The notes beneath the pieces are model-generated. The model was not told the origin of the DNA. It searched no databases and saw only the letters and a program-made list of their open reading frames with translations. From Ohtaekwangia sp035628875 (GTDB taxonomy: Bacteria; Bacteroidota; Bacteroidia; Cytophagales; Cyclobacteriaceae): a stretch of 64,000 bases of DNA. Positions within the stretch are counted from its first letter, which is position 1. Every line of letters starts with the position of its first letter. The stretch covers positions 1-64,000 of the forward strand of contig DASPIZ010000070.1 in assembly GCA_035628875.1 (NCBI GenBank), in the 5' to 3' direction. Shown here piece after piece: positions 1-9,282 of this stretch. The translations under genes were made by a program, and so were the position numbers.

Positions 1-2
1 AA

Positions 3-212
3 AAAGGTGAGAAAGTAAAAGATACCCAATGGCATAACCTCGTTATCTGGGGTAAGCTCGTTACGATTGTGGAAAATTACCTGAAGAAAGGTAGTGAAGT
101 TGTGGTTGAAGGAAAGCTGGTACATCGTGTATATGAAACCACCTCCGGGGAGAAACGAAATATCACGGAAATCAATGTCAATGATCTGGTGTTGGTAGGT
201 GGTAAACCATAG
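3..212 (+). CDS. ssb: Single-stranded DNA-binding protein (C-terminal part)
   Basis: The reading frame is open from the window edge to a TAG at 210-212, so only the last 69 residues are present. They contain the late OB-fold strands typical of SSB: a DTQWHNLVIWGKL stretch, then NYLKKGSEVVVEGKL, then a final strand ending NVNDLVLVGGKP. SSB coats single-stranded DNA during replication, repair and recombination. The protein stops soon after the OB fold, without a long linker or the usual acidic C-terminal tip, which suggests a short SSB paralogue; the start lies outside the window. A rho-independent terminator follows about 50 bases downstream. Confidence 0.85.
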   Translation, partial: KGEKVKDTQWHNLVIWGKLVTIVENYLKKGSEVVVEGKLVHRVYETTSGEKRNITEINVNDLVLVGGKP

Positions 213-261
213 TCCGTTAGTCCCTTTGACCGTTAGCTGTTAGTCCGTTAGCCGTTAGTAT

Positions 262-295
262 GCCTGTATGGATAGTTTTCCATGCAGGCTTTTTT
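262..295 (+). terminator. Rho-independent terminator after ssb
   Basis: An 11-bp stem (GCCTGTATGGA pairing with TCCATGCAGGC, one G-T pair) with a six-base loop is followed by a run of six T. It sits 50 bases after the ssb stop. The bases between stop and hairpin (214-257) consist of imperfect copies of CCGTTAG, a small degenerate tandem repeat. Confidence 0.8.
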
Positions 296-615
296 GTATC
301 CATCTGTGGCATCCGTTTACCTGAAATTTGATGGCTTTTCGTTGTGAATGAAGGTGCCCCATCAAACAATCTTAGCCATGCTAAATCCCGACGATGCTCC
401 CCATACCGGCAATGCGTTAACGCTTTCTCCGTTTAATGCTGACTAACACCAGGATAAAGTACCAACCGAACTGGTATTCTCTCGGCGGTTTAGCCATTGA
501 TCCCAATCTCATGTTCTTGCATTTGTTTGTCCTGGAACGCTCCATCCTAACCTTATCTATAAAATTGATGGCCGGACATGACCAATATTCTTTTTAAGAT
601 TAACTTTAACCGCTG
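296..615. other. Intergenic gap, no gene seen
   Basis: Between the ssb terminator and the BatA-like gene I see no credible reading frame, RNA gene or strong promoter. The gap presumably holds the promoter for the downstream + strand envelope genes, but no clear TTG/TAnnTTTG pair could be assigned. Confidence 0.4.
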
Positions 616-2619
616 ATGAGTTTTTTATATCCCTCTTTTTTATGGGCCCTGGCGGTGCTTAGCATTCCGGTGATCATTCACCTGTTTAACTTTAAAAGAA
701 CTACGCGTGTTTATTTTTCGAACACACGGTTTCTTAAAAAAGTTAAAGAATCCACCACCGCAAAGCGAAAGCTTAAGCATTATCTTATTCTGTTGTCCCG
801 CTTATTGTTTTTGTTTTTTCTGGTCATCACGTTTTGTCAGCCCATCATTCCGGCGCAGGAAGAGGCGGTCAATCATCGTAACGTCGTTTTTTATCTGGAT
901 AACTCGCAAAGCATGTCTATTCGCGGGGGTGATAAACAAAATGTTTTGGATGCGGGTATAGATTTCATACAGCAAATTGTTGATGCTTTTCCGGCCGATG
1001 CGCGCTACCGATTGGTGACCAATGACTTTGCGCCTTTTTCCAATTCGTTAAAAAGCAAGCAGGAAACACTCGAGCTCCTTACGCAACTTCGTTTATCACC
1101 AATCAGCAGGTCTATGGAAGAAGTCTTGGACAGGATCAGGCAAAGTCATGATGATCGCAATCCCGAGATTTTCTATATCAGTGATTTCCAGAAATCAACA
1201 ACTGGGTTGGTTAACAATGACGTGTTGAAAGATACAACGGTACGCTTACACCTGGTGCCCATGGTGCAGGAAGCAAGTTCCAACGTTTCAGTAGATTCCG
1301 TTTACCTGGATAACCCGTTCGCGGCCGGAGGTGAGAAAAATGTTTTGCGCATCAGGCTCAGAAATAACGGAACAGAAAGTGAAGATCAGTTGCAGGTGAA
1401 GCTTACCATTAATTCGATTCAGGCCGGCACGGCTTCTATTTCTATTGCTGCAGGTGGCGTGGGCGAAACGAGTTTTGATCTTACAACGGGTCTTTCAGGG
1501 CTTAATAAAGCGGAGATTAGTTTTAATGATTTTCCTGTTCTTTTTGATAATCAGTTTTTTGTTGCCCTGAATTTTACAGATAAGATAAGGGTCATCGAAA
1601 TTAAAAATACAGCCGCATCTACGCCGATTGAAAAAGTTTTTGGTAATACCAATGTGTTTACCTACCGCGGGTTTACAGAAGATAATTTCAATTATAGCTT
1701 GTTAAAGGAAGCAGATCTTGTTGTTGTGAATGGACTGCAAGACATTGGTGCGGCATTAGGGGCGGCCCTGCGTGAATATTTAAATAATAACAATACACTT
1801 TTTATAGCGCCGGGCGCAGCTGTTGATGTTGCCTCATACCAGGCGTTTCTTCAAATTGGTTCTCTCGGAATGGCCTCGAAACGCGAAATGGCTGAACTGG
1901 ATAGGCCTGAATTTTCAAATCCGTTTTTCGAAAATGTTTTTGAGGAACGCTCCGCATCCCTGGTTATGCCAAAAGCAATTCCGCTGTTGGATTGGGGTGT
2001 CGATCGCAGTGCGATATTAAAATTTAAAAACGAAACTGCATTTATGTCGCGGTTTGATCAGGGGGGAAGCATTTACCTTCTGGCAGCGCCACTTGAAACC
2101 GCTTTTACCGATTTTTATAACAATGCGATCTTCGTACCCGTCATGTACAGGGTGGCTGCCAGCGGAAGAAAAGCAACGAATAAGTTGTATTATACTTTAG
2201 CAGAAAACTTTATTAATCTTCGTATGGACAGTGTGAACGCGGATACACAGGTTCGTCTGATCAATGAAGAGGAGATCATTCCGGACCAGCGGATTGTAGG
2301 AGATCGCCTGTTTATGGATATTCCGAAGTTTACCATGAAAGCGGGATTTTATAACGTCGTGGCTGGATCAGACACTGTGAATGTAATCGCTTTTAATCTC
2401 GAAAAGGCTGAATCGATGCTGGATCAGTATAATGTAACGGATATAAAAACAGCCCTTGGCACCGGTGATAACATTACAATTTTTGATTCTGCCAAGGCAG
2501 GTGCTTTCAGCAACGAAATAAAGGAGCGATATTTGGGCACCCCATTATGGAAATATGCGCTGATATTAGCCTTGCTTTTCCTGGCAGTCGAAATACTGCT
2601 GATTCGTTTTTTAAAGTAA
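616..2619 (+). CDS. BatA N-terminal / von Willebrand factor A-like membrane protein
   Basis: This 667-residue protein begins with the BatA module (roughly residues 1-80), two hydrophobic segments around residues 5-22 and 56-76 with a basic stretch between. A von Willebrand A-like domain follows, whose metal site starts with FYLDNSQS (the D-x-S-x-S pattern) near residue 95. The middle (about 210-600) is a long periplasmic-type beta-rich region, and a last membrane helix occupies about 645-664. Proteins of this type are common in Bacteroidota, are related to the Bat proteins and are thought to act in the cell envelope; the exact role is unknown. It is followed after 75 bases by the dihydroorotase homologue, and a shared transcript is likely. 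Confidence 0.85.
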   Translation: MSFLYPSFLWALAVLSIPVIIHLFNFKRTTRVYFSNTRFLKKVKESTTAKRKLKHYLILLSRLLFLFFLVITFCQPIIPAQEEAVNHRNVVFYLDNSQSMSIRGGDKQNVLDAGIDFIQQIVDAFPADARYRLVTNDFAPFSNSLKSKQETLELLTQLRLSPISRSMEEVLDRIRQSHDDRNPEIFYISDFQKSTTGLVNNDVLKDTTVRLHLVPMVQEASSNVSVDSVYLDNPFAAGGEKNVLRIRLRNNGTESEDQLQVKLTINSIQAGTASISIAAGGVGETSFDLTTGLSGLNKAEISFNDFPVLFDNQFFVALNFTDKIRVIEIKNTAASTPIEKVFGNTNVFTYRGFTEDNFNYSLLKEADLVVVNGLQDIGAALGAALREYLNNNNTLFIAPGAAVDVASYQAFLQIGSLGMASKREMAELDRPEFSNPFFENVFEERSASLVMPKAIPLLDWGVDRSAILKFKNETAFMSRFDQGGSIYLLAAPLETAFTDFYNNAIFVPVMYRVAASGRKATNKLYYTLAENFINLRMDSVNADTQVRLINEEEIIPDQRIVGDRLFMDIPKFTMKAGFYNVVAGSDTVNVIAFNLEKAESMLDQYNVTDIKTALGTGDNITIFDSAKAGAFSNEIKERYLGTPLWKYALILALLFLAVEILLIRFLK

Positions 2620-2694
2620 TAGATCATAGTGTGGGTTCGGAATTTACATGGAGGCGCATTCTATTGTCTTACTTTTTATATCTAATTTTTAAAG

Positions 2695-3966
2695 ATGAAA
2701 ATCTTACTTCAGTCCCCGCAGATCATTCACGCTGAATCACCTTTTCATTTAAAAGAGAAGAATGTGTTAATTCACAATGGCCGTATTGCAGAAATCGGTG
2801 ATAAAAATTTTAGTGCAGATAGCGTGATTCAGGCCGAAGGGATGAAACTTTCTATTGGATGGTTTGACCTCGGTACCGCATTGGGCGATCCTGGTTACGA
2901 GCACAGGGAAGATCTTCAGTCGGGTACACTCGCGGCGGCGGCTGGCGGATTTACTGAAATTGCGATGCTGCCCAATACCATGCCCGCAATACAGACCAAG
3001 AATGAGGTTAGTTATATTACACAGGGAAATGAAAAAAGACTGGTGCAGATACACGCGTTGGCATCGGTTACCCGGAATAATAAAGGAGAAGAATTAACGG
3101 AGATGATTGATCTCCACGAAGCGGGAGCAGTGGCGTTTACCGACGGATTAAAACCCGTGTGGCACACCGATATATTTTTGAAATCGCTTCAGTACTTACA
3201 AAAATTCGATGGTTTGCTCATCGATCATCCCGAAGATGTCTGGTTGAATCTTTTTGGTCAGATGCACGAAGGTGTTAACAGTACCATGCTTGGCCTGAAA
3301 GGATTGCCTCGCATTGCCGAAGACATTGCAGTGAACCGGAATCTTGATCTGTTGGGGTATGCCGGTGGACGCCTGCACTTTGCGCGTATTTCTTCCGGCA
3401 AATCAGTAGAACTTATTCGAGCAGCCAAAAAACGGTTAAATGTAAGTTGTGATATTACCAGTTACCAGGCTTTGCTCGATGATAGTTTCCTCAGCAGTTT
3501 TGATACGAATTACAAAGTGAATCCGCCACTTCGTGAGAAAGCGGATAACGATGCAATAATCAAAGCATTGAAAGATGGTACAATCGATGTGATTTGTTCC
3601 GGCCATTTACCACAGGATGATGAAAGTAAAGGTATCGAATTTGATCACGCTGAATTTGGCCTCATTAATCTTCAAACTTTTGGAACGCATCTTACAACGC
3701 TGGCCAACACCATCGGTTGGGATACAGTGATTGAAAAAGTGACCCGTAATCCGAGGCGGCTATTGAATCTTCCTGTTCCTGCCCTCGCGGTTGATGAGTC
3801 CGCTAATCTTACGTTGTTCGATCCAGGGAAATCATGGAGGTTAAATGATGAAACCAATTTTTCAAAATCCCGAAACTCGCCATGGTATGACAAAGAACTA
3901 AAGGGCAGGGCGGTTGCTGTTTTTAACAATGGTAGATCGTGGATCGATACAGCATATGATAGATAG
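2695..3966 (+). CDS. Dihydroorotase-like protein, probably non-catalytic
   Basis: The 423-residue protein follows the bacterial dihydroorotase fold from end to end: an N-terminal beta segment, a DPGYEHREDL motif, AAAAGGFTEIAMLPNT, the DHPED region near residue 180, and VNPPLR near 280. The metal-binding residues of active enzymes are missing. The HxH after the first beta segment reads DLG (near 58-60), the histidine pair of PHH is replaced by SYQ, the later HVS histidine by an arginine, and the TDHAPH motif reads SGHLPQ (302-307). Active family members convert carbamoyl-aspartate to dihydroorotate in pyrimidine synthesis. This copy resembles the inactive dihydroorotases known as structural partners of aspartate transcarbamoylase (for example in Pseudomonas), though such a role here is inference. 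Confidence 0.8.
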   Translation: MKILLQSPQIIHAESPFHLKEKNVLIHNGRIAEIGDKNFSADSVIQAEGMKLSIGWFDLGTALGDPGYEHREDLQSGTLAAAAGGFTEIAMLPNTMPAIQTKNEVSYITQGNEKRLVQIHALASVTRNNKGEELTEMIDLHEAGAVAFTDGLKPVWHTDIFLKSLQYLQKFDGLLIDHPEDVWLNLFGQMHEGVNSTMLGLKGLPRIAEDIAVNRNLDLLGYAGGRLHFARISSGKSVELIRAAKKRLNVSCDITSYQALLDDSFLSSFDTNYKVNPPLREKADNDAIIKALKDGTIDVICSGHLPQDDESKGIEFDHAEFGLINLQTFGTHLTTLANTIGWDTVIEKVTRNPRRLLNLPVPALAVDESANLTLFDPGKSWRLNDETNFSKSRNSPWYDKELKGRAVAVFNNGRSWIDTAYDR

Positions 3967-4477
3967 TAGACTCATTAAAATTTGTGTACGGTTTGGATTG
4001 GTAGCCGGGGTTTTAACTTCGGTGCTGATGATCATCCTTTTTTACATTGGGAAACATCCTTTTCTCATTGCACCTTTTCTTGATTTCAGGATTCTCATCT
4101 TTGGTGTTTTTATATTCTTTAGCTTGAAAGAATTCCGTGACTATTATCAGGAAGGACTTTTGTATTTCTGGCAGGCATTGCCTGGTTCACTTGTGGTGGT
4201 GCTGGTGGCATCACTAGCCGGAAGCGCGGGTTTGTACTTTTTTGGCTTGGTGGAACCCGGGTTTCTGCAACGTTACATTCAAGAAATGATGGCATACCTG
4301 AAAACTTTTCCACCAGAGAATATAGAACAGATTGGAAAGGAAACCTATGAACGTAATTTAAATGGCCTTCCGGCGACTAACCTGGCAGATCTGGTGAAGA
4401 CCTATTTTTTTCAGGGTACCATCATCGGGTTTTTTATTAGCATTATACTTTCTGTAATTTTAAGAAGAACCACTTAA
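3956..4477 (+). CDS. DUF4199 family membrane protein
   Basis: I chose the ATG at 3956, which overlaps the end of the preceding gene by 11 bases and gives 173 residues; an upstream ATG at 3914 would add an unlikely tail inside that gene. The protein has four predicted membrane helices and a soluble loop after the third helix containing YIQEMMAYLKTFPPENIEQI. This helix-loop-helix layout matches DUF4199, a family of unknown function nearly confined to Bacteroidota. The next gene encodes a second member, so the two are probably tandem duplicates and may form a heteromeric membrane complex. Both lie in the same run as two glycosyltransferases. Confidence 0.75.
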   Translation: MIDSRLIKICVRFGLVAGVLTSVLMIILFYIGKHPFLIAPFLDFRILIFGVFIFFSLKEFRDYYQEGLLYFWQALPGSLVVVLVASLAGSAGLYFFGLVEPGFLQRYIQEMMAYLKTFPPENIEQIGKETYERNLNGLPATNLADLVKTYFFQGTIIGFFISIILSVILRRTT

Positions 4478-4489
4478 ACCTAGCTTATT

Positions 4490-5026
4490 ATGCAACAAGA
4501 AGACATCTCCACAGCAGTAACTGTACGTTCTACCGGTATCCGTTTCGGATTGATCGGTGCTTTAATTTCAATAGCTTATTTTGTAATCCTGAACGTCGCG
4601 CAGATTAACATGTCACAAGGACCCTGGCAATATGTAGGATGGGTTTTCACGATCATACTGTTGGTATTTGCACACAAATATTATAAAGAAAATACCGATG
4701 GGTTTATGTCGTACGGACAAGGTATTGGCATTGCTTTCTGGATGGGACTTATTTCCAGTGTAATAGCCAGTATATTTTCCTATATCTATATGAAATTTAT
4801 CGACCAAACTTTTATTGAGAACATAAAGCAGCAGCAAATAGAAGCGATGGAGCAAAAGGGCATGTCCGAAGCTCAAATTGAACAGGCAATGAGCTTTTCA
4901 GCGGCCTTTATGAACCCCGAGGTTATGTTGGTTATGGGATTGATTTTCGGTGTGATAGGCGCTGTAATTATTGGATTATTAGTCACTATCTTTACACAAA
5001 AAAATAATCCACAACCTGGGTTCTAA
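4490..5026 (+). CDS. DUF4199 family membrane protein
   Basis: This 178-residue protein begins 12 bases after the first DUF4199 gene. Hydrophobic segments lie around residues 18-38, 45-62, 75-100 and 142-170. Between the third and fourth is the family's charged loop, here KQQQIEAMEQKGMSEAQIEQ. Function is unknown. It ends one base before the start of the first glycosyltransferase, so the genes are almost certainly cotranscribed and probably translationally coupled; this ties the DUF4199 pair to envelope glycan or lipid-carrier chemistry by context only. Confidence 0.8.
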   Translation: MQQEDISTAVTVRSTGIRFGLIGALISIAYFVILNVAQINMSQGPWQYVGWVFTIILLVFAHKYYKENTDGFMSYGQGIGIAFWMGLISSVIASIFSYIYMKFIDQTFIENIKQQQIEAMEQKGMSEAQIEQAMSFSAAFMNPEVMLVMGLIFGVIGAVIIGLLVTIFTQKNNPQPGF

Positions 5027-5027
5027 C

Positions 5028-6029
5028 ATGATTATTCATCCGGAGATATCCGTCATCATTCCGGCAAAAGACGAAGAGGAATCAATTCCTGAATTATGCC
5101 AATGGATAAGCCGTGTCATGGAAACGCACGGCTTTTCCTATGAAGTTATTTTGATCGATGACGGAAGCCTGGATTCAACCTGGCGACAAATCCAGGCTAT
5201 CAATGCGAAGGATGACCGATTTAAAGGGATTCGATTCATCCGCAACTTTGGAAAATCGGCGGCGCTTCAAACCGGCTTTAGAGCGTGTACCGGTAAGGTT
5301 GTAATAACCATGGACGCCGACCTTCAGGATAGTCCGGATGAAATTCCGGAATTATACCGGCTTGTCGTTGAAGAAGATTATCACATCGTTTCCGGTTGGA
5401 AAAGAGTACGTCACGACCCCCTTACCAAAACATTGCCTTCCCGCTTTTTTAACTTGATCACCCGCGTGATCTCCGGCATTCGACTCAACGATTTTAACTG
5501 TGGACTGAAAGCATACCATTCGATCGTGGTTAAAAATATCAATGTTTACGGTGAGATGCACCGGTACATCCCTGTAATCGCCAAGTGGGCCGGCTTTACG
5601 CGCATTGGTGAAAAAGTAGTACAACACCATCATCGTAAATACGGACGAACGAAATTCGGATGGTCACGCATGACAGGTTTACTCGATGTGCTGTCTATTA
5701 CATTCGTGGGAAAGTTCGGTCGCAAACCGATGCACTTTTTTGGATCACTGGGTATCGTCTCCTTTCTTATCGGTTTCCTTTTTACATTGAAGCTCTTCTA
5801 CGATAAAATGGATTCGTTGTATTTTTCGCACCTTCCGATGAAGCGTGATATTACGGAACAGCCACTTTTCTATTTAGCCCTTGTTGCCGTGGTGATAGGT
5901 GTGCAACTTTTTCTTACGGGATTTATCGCGGAATTGTATGCCATTCAATCTGTATCCAAACGCGACTATCTTGTGATCGATAAGGTGGGACTGGAAGATC
6001 AAAAAAAATTTCGCAGCATAGATGCGTGA
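5028..6029 (+). CDS. GT2 glycosyltransferase of the polyprenyl-phosphate sugar synthase type
   Basis: The 333-residue protein starts with a GT-A nucleotide-sugar domain (about 7-230) with ISVIIPAKDEE, the LIDDGS aspartates and DADLQDSPDE, the DXD-like metal site. Two C-terminal membrane segments follow (about 238-262 and 282-310). This layout is that of GtrB/ArnC-like enzymes, which transfer a sugar from a nucleotide donor to undecaprenyl phosphate at the inner face of the cytoplasmic membrane. The substrate cannot be read from the sequence. It follows the DUF4199 gene with a one-base gap. Confidence 0.9.
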   Translation: MIIHPEISVIIPAKDEEESIPELCQWISRVMETHGFSYEVILIDDGSLDSTWRQIQAINAKDDRFKGIRFIRNFGKSAALQTGFRACTGKVVITMDADLQDSPDEIPELYRLVVEEDYHIVSGWKRVRHDPLTKTLPSRFFNLITRVISGIRLNDFNCGLKAYHSIVVKNINVYGEMHRYIPVIAKWAGFTRIGEKVVQHHHRKYGRTKFGWSRMTGLLDVLSITFVGKFGRKPMHFFGSLGIVSFLIGFLFTLKLFYDKMDSLYFSHLPMKRDITEQPLFYLALVAVVIGVQLFLTGFIAELYAIQSVSKRDYLVIDKVGLEDQKKFRSIDA

Positions 6030-6045
6030 TTTTTGATAACCAACA

Positions 6046-7017
6046 ATGATGGCTCACCCAACATTTTCTGTAATCGTTCCGGTCTACAACAGACCACATG
6101 AATTGGATGAACTACTTAATAGTCTTGTGCATCAGGAAAATCGTGATTTTGAAGTCATCATTGTGGAAGATGGATCAGATTTACGATGTGATGATGTAGT
6201 GGATCGATACCGTGATCGATTGGATATTCACTATTTCTTCAAACCCAACTCCGGCCCCGGGCCCAGCCGTAACTTTGGTTATGCACAAGCGTCCGGGAAG
6301 TATTTTGTCGTTTTTGACTCTGACTGTATCATACCACCTTCTTATTTCAACATCGTGGAGAAGTCACTCCATCAATATCAATGGGATGCCTGGGGAGGAC
6401 CTGATCGTGCTCATAACACATTCACTGCGGTACAAAGGGCCATGGGATACACCATGTCTTCCGTGTTTACAACGGGAGGCATACGTGGTGGAAAAAAACG
6501 ACTGGGTTGGTTTCAGCCGAGAAGTTTTAATATGGGTATTTCGCGGGTTGTTTTTGAAAAGACTGGAGGATTCAGATTTGATCGCTTCGCCGAAGACATA
6601 GAATTCAGTATCCGTATGCGGGATGCACAATTTAGGGTAGGCTTAATACCAGAGGCTTATGTCTATCACAAACGTCGGACATCTTTAACCCAGTTTTACG
6701 AACAGGTCTTTAATTTTGGTCGCGGTCGCGCCTTGGTAGGAAAAATTCACCCCGGTGAAGTTAAGCTTACACATTGGTTTCCCACAACATTCGTTTTTGC
6801 GTTGATCTCAATGCTTATCCTTCCGTTTTTATCCTCCTCATTATTTTTTCTCGCCCTCACTTTTTTTCTGTTCTACCTGTTGGTCATTTTCATTCATTCT
6901 GGTATTCAGAATAAAAGTTTAGCAGTAGCGGTACTCTCAATACCCGCAGCCCTTATTCAACTTGTTGGGTATGGTTCGGGTTTTCTTACAGAATGGATTA
7001 ACTCGGATAAAAAATAG
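6046..7017 (+). CDS. GT2 glycosyltransferase with C-terminal membrane segments
   Basis: A second family 2 glycosyltransferase (323 residues) begins 16 bases after the first. It shows FSVIVPVYNRP at the start, VEDGS near residue 45, FDSDC (the DXD site) near residue 88, and an EDIEFSIRM motif near 185 that resembles the catalytic-base ED motif. Hydrophobic segments at about 250-285 and 293-312 anchor it to the membrane. Two start codons lie back to back (6046 and 6049). It is distinct in sequence from its neighbour and so probably adds a different sugar or acts on a different acceptor. Confidence 0.88.
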   Translation: MMAHPTFSVIVPVYNRPHELDELLNSLVHQENRDFEVIIVEDGSDLRCDDVVDRYRDRLDIHYFFKPNSGPGPSRNFGYAQASGKYFVVFDSDCIIPPSYFNIVEKSLHQYQWDAWGGPDRAHNTFTAVQRAMGYTMSSVFTTGGIRGGKKRLGWFQPRSFNMGISRVVFEKTGGFRFDRFAEDIEFSIRMRDAQFRVGLIPEAYVYHKRRTSLTQFYEQVFNFGRGRALVGKIHPGEVKLTHWFPTTFVFALISMLILPFLSSSLFFLALTFFLFYLLVIFIHSGIQNKSLAVAVLSIPAALIQLVGYGSGFLTEWINSDKK

Positions 7018-7176
7018 GTACAGGGAATACCTGATTGTGCACAACGTAAAGCTGCGAGCGTTTGTTAGTTACTTTTCTGAAAATATTTGATAAGACAATC
7101 CTCAACTAATCACCATAGTAATTGCTTTTTCCCTTTTTTTGAATAATATTGATATTTAACCAATGCCTGACCTAAC

Positions 7177-8445
7177 ATGAAAAGCATTCGAAGCGCCACG
7201 ATTGTATTGTCTTTAATTTTCAGCCTTACCACATCGTATTCACAAGATCATAAAAAAGAACTCTCTCCAGGCTATTATGTAGTGGTAGGAGCTTATGCGT
7301 CTACACGCGAAAACATTGCCCAACTGTATGTGGACAGATTGCAGGCAGAGGGGCACGATGCTTCCTATGGCTTTAACGAAGCCCGGAATATGTATTTCGT
7401 ATACCTTCGCTATTTCGATAATCTGAAAAGCGCTCTACAGGATATGGAGAAGACGCGCCGGAATAATTTTCCTGATGCGTGGGTTAGGGTAGTGGCAGGT
7501 GACGTTGCCGTGGGTAAACAACCCGTTTCGGGGAAAGATAAAGTGTTGGATGCTACTGATAATGCAACTAAGAAAGATGATGATATTGCACCGAAGGATA
7601 CGAGTAAGCCAGGGAAACCAGATGGCATGGATAAAGATGAAACACTCCCTCCACCTGTCGTACAAATAACCGCTTCAGATTCCGCTTTTGAAGTAACAGA
7701 AAACGAGGAGATTATCCAGTATGATACAATGACATTGGGGAACACCGAAGTTTTTCTCAGCTTGTTCAACGCGAGAAACAATCGCATCGTATCTGGAGAT
7801 GTTCAGGTAGTTGACACAGAACGTGCAAAACAAATAACAAAAGTAAAGGGAAATGAATATCTCTTGCTGCCAGATCCTAAGAGTAAATCAGGGCAGCTTA
7901 CATTGATCTGTGAAGCGTTTGGATATCGAAAAGTACAGCAGGAAATAAACTATCCATTGCCTTTGGCGGATACAGTTAAGCCATTTATAGATCTGATGGG
8001 TACCACCCTTGTGGTGAATTTTGACCTGATTCGCTATCACAAAGGTGATATTGCAACCCTATACAATGTTTATTTCTATAACGACGCAGCATTGATGTTA
8101 CCAGAGTCGCGGTATGAATTACAAACTTTATTACAAATGATGGAAGAGCTCCCTTACAGGATCAAACTTCATGGACACACGAATGGGAATTATCATGGTC
8201 GGATTATTTCTCTTGGTCCGGATAAAAACTTGTTTTCATTGGATGGGTCACAAAACTCAATTGGAACAGCTAAGGATCTTTCCAGGCTGCGTGCTGAAGT
8301 AATCAAGGAATTTCTCGTAGGAAAAGGAATTGCTGCAGACCGGATTGAAGTAAAAGCATGGGGAGGAAAACGACCGCTTTATGATAAACATAGCGCTAAC
8401 GCCAAAAAGAATGTGCGTGTAGAGGTAGAGATACTGGAGGATTGA
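7177..8445 (+). CDS. SPOR-like and OmpA-like envelope protein
   Basis: This 422-residue exported protein has a signal peptide ending near residue 22. A SPOR-like region (about 25-105) follows, including GYYVVVGAYAS, then a low-complexity acidic linker (about 110-165) and a beta-rich middle. The C-terminal third (about 300-420) is an OmpA-type peptidoglycan-binding domain with LHGHTNGN, DLSRLRAEVIKEFL and IEVKAWGGKRP, and an inserted segment between the first two motifs. Such proteins sit in the periplasm or outer membrane and tether to the cell wall. It is followed by a bestrophin-like and a TPR gene on the same strand. Confidence 0.82.
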   Translation: MKSIRSATIVLSLIFSLTTSYSQDHKKELSPGYYVVVGAYASTRENIAQLYVDRLQAEGHDASYGFNEARNMYFVYLRYFDNLKSALQDMEKTRRNNFPDAWVRVVAGDVAVGKQPVSGKDKVLDATDNATKKDDDIAPKDTSKPGKPDGMDKDETLPPPVVQITASDSAFEVTENEEIIQYDTMTLGNTEVFLSLFNARNNRIVSGDVQVVDTERAKQITKVKGNEYLLLPDPKSKSGQLTLICEAFGYRKVQQEINYPLPLADTVKPFIDLMGTTLVVNFDLIRYHKGDIATLYNVYFYNDAALMLPESRYELQTLLQMMEELPYRIKLHGHTNGNYHGRIISLGPDKNLFSLDGSQNSIGTAKDLSRLRAEVIKEFLVGKGIAADRIEVKAWGGKRPLYDKHSANAKKNVRVEVEILED

Positions 8446-8478
8446 TTCGTTACCTATGGAAATTCATCGCGACCGGGA

Positions 8479-9276
8479 ATGCTTCAAAAAGATGATATGA
8501 AAGGTGTTCTTCGAAGTTTTTTTCTGATCATAAATTATAAGACATTAATCATTACGTGTCTTTCTGTCGTTTCAAGTGTTCTTTGTTTCCATTGGGGGTT
8601 GATCGCCCGGTTCCCAGATATGCTCGTCGGTGTGGCGATCGTTTTCCCCGTCGTTTTTTCTATTGGGTCGGCCTATAACCGGAGAGAAACGGCACTTCAG
8701 CGGTTCTCCGATTTTAAAGGGCATTCCATTACATTATACTATGCCAGTCGTGACTGGATTCCTGTAGGGCAAGACAATCATCTTTCCGTCACCGTTCGAA
8801 AAATGATAGCTGAAATGGTGACCCTCATTAGGGTGATGTTTACTTCACGGCACAAGCATGAATGGGAACAAAATGAGAAAAAAATCTATGAATACTTCTC
8901 CGCGCTTTCACATTTAACAATCGAAATGCGACGTATGGGTGTACAGAGCACCGAAATTTCGAGGATCAACCAATACATCAGTAAAATGATCATTGCCTTC
9001 GATAACCTGAAAATTATTCACACATATCGAACCCCGGTAACACTCCGCGCTTACAGTAAAGTTTTTATCTACTTGTTCCCGGTTCTATATGGACCCTATT
9101 TCGCCAGTACGTTTCGCGATTACTCCGGCCATCTCGAATATGTAATGCCCGTTCTTTACAGCTTTATCCTCGTGAGTCTCGATAATATTCAGGATCATCT
9201 GGAGCATCCGTTCGACGAAGTAGGTGAGGATGATATCCGCATCGATGAAAACGAAATTACATCGCACATGAATTAA
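8479..9276 (+). CDS. Bestrophin-like membrane protein
   Basis: The 265-residue protein has hydrophobic stretches near residues 10-30, 38-55 and 195-235, an AYNRRE motif after the second segment, and a C-terminal LDNIQDHLEHPFDEVGEDDI. The last motif resembles the acidic NPF-x-DDDD region of bestrophin anion channels, and the spacing of helices is compatible with a distant bestrophin homologue. If so it would be a chloride-type channel of the cytoplasmic membrane. The start could also be the ATG at 8497. The assignment to bestrophins is from motif memory rather than an alignment. Confidence 0.6.
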   Translation: MLQKDDMKGVLRSFFLIINYKTLIITCLSVVSSVLCFHWGLIARFPDMLVGVAIVFPVVFSIGSAYNRRETALQRFSDFKGHSITLYYASRDWIPVGQDNHLSVTVRKMIAEMVTLIRVMFTSRHKHEWEQNEKKIYEYFSALSHLTIEMRRMGVQSTEISRINQYISKMIIAFDNLKIIHTYRTPVTLRAYSKVFIYLFPVLYGPYFASTFRDYSGHLEYVMPVLYSFILVSLDNIQDHLEHPFDEVGEDDIRIDENEITSHMN

Positions 9277-9282
9277 TGTGAC

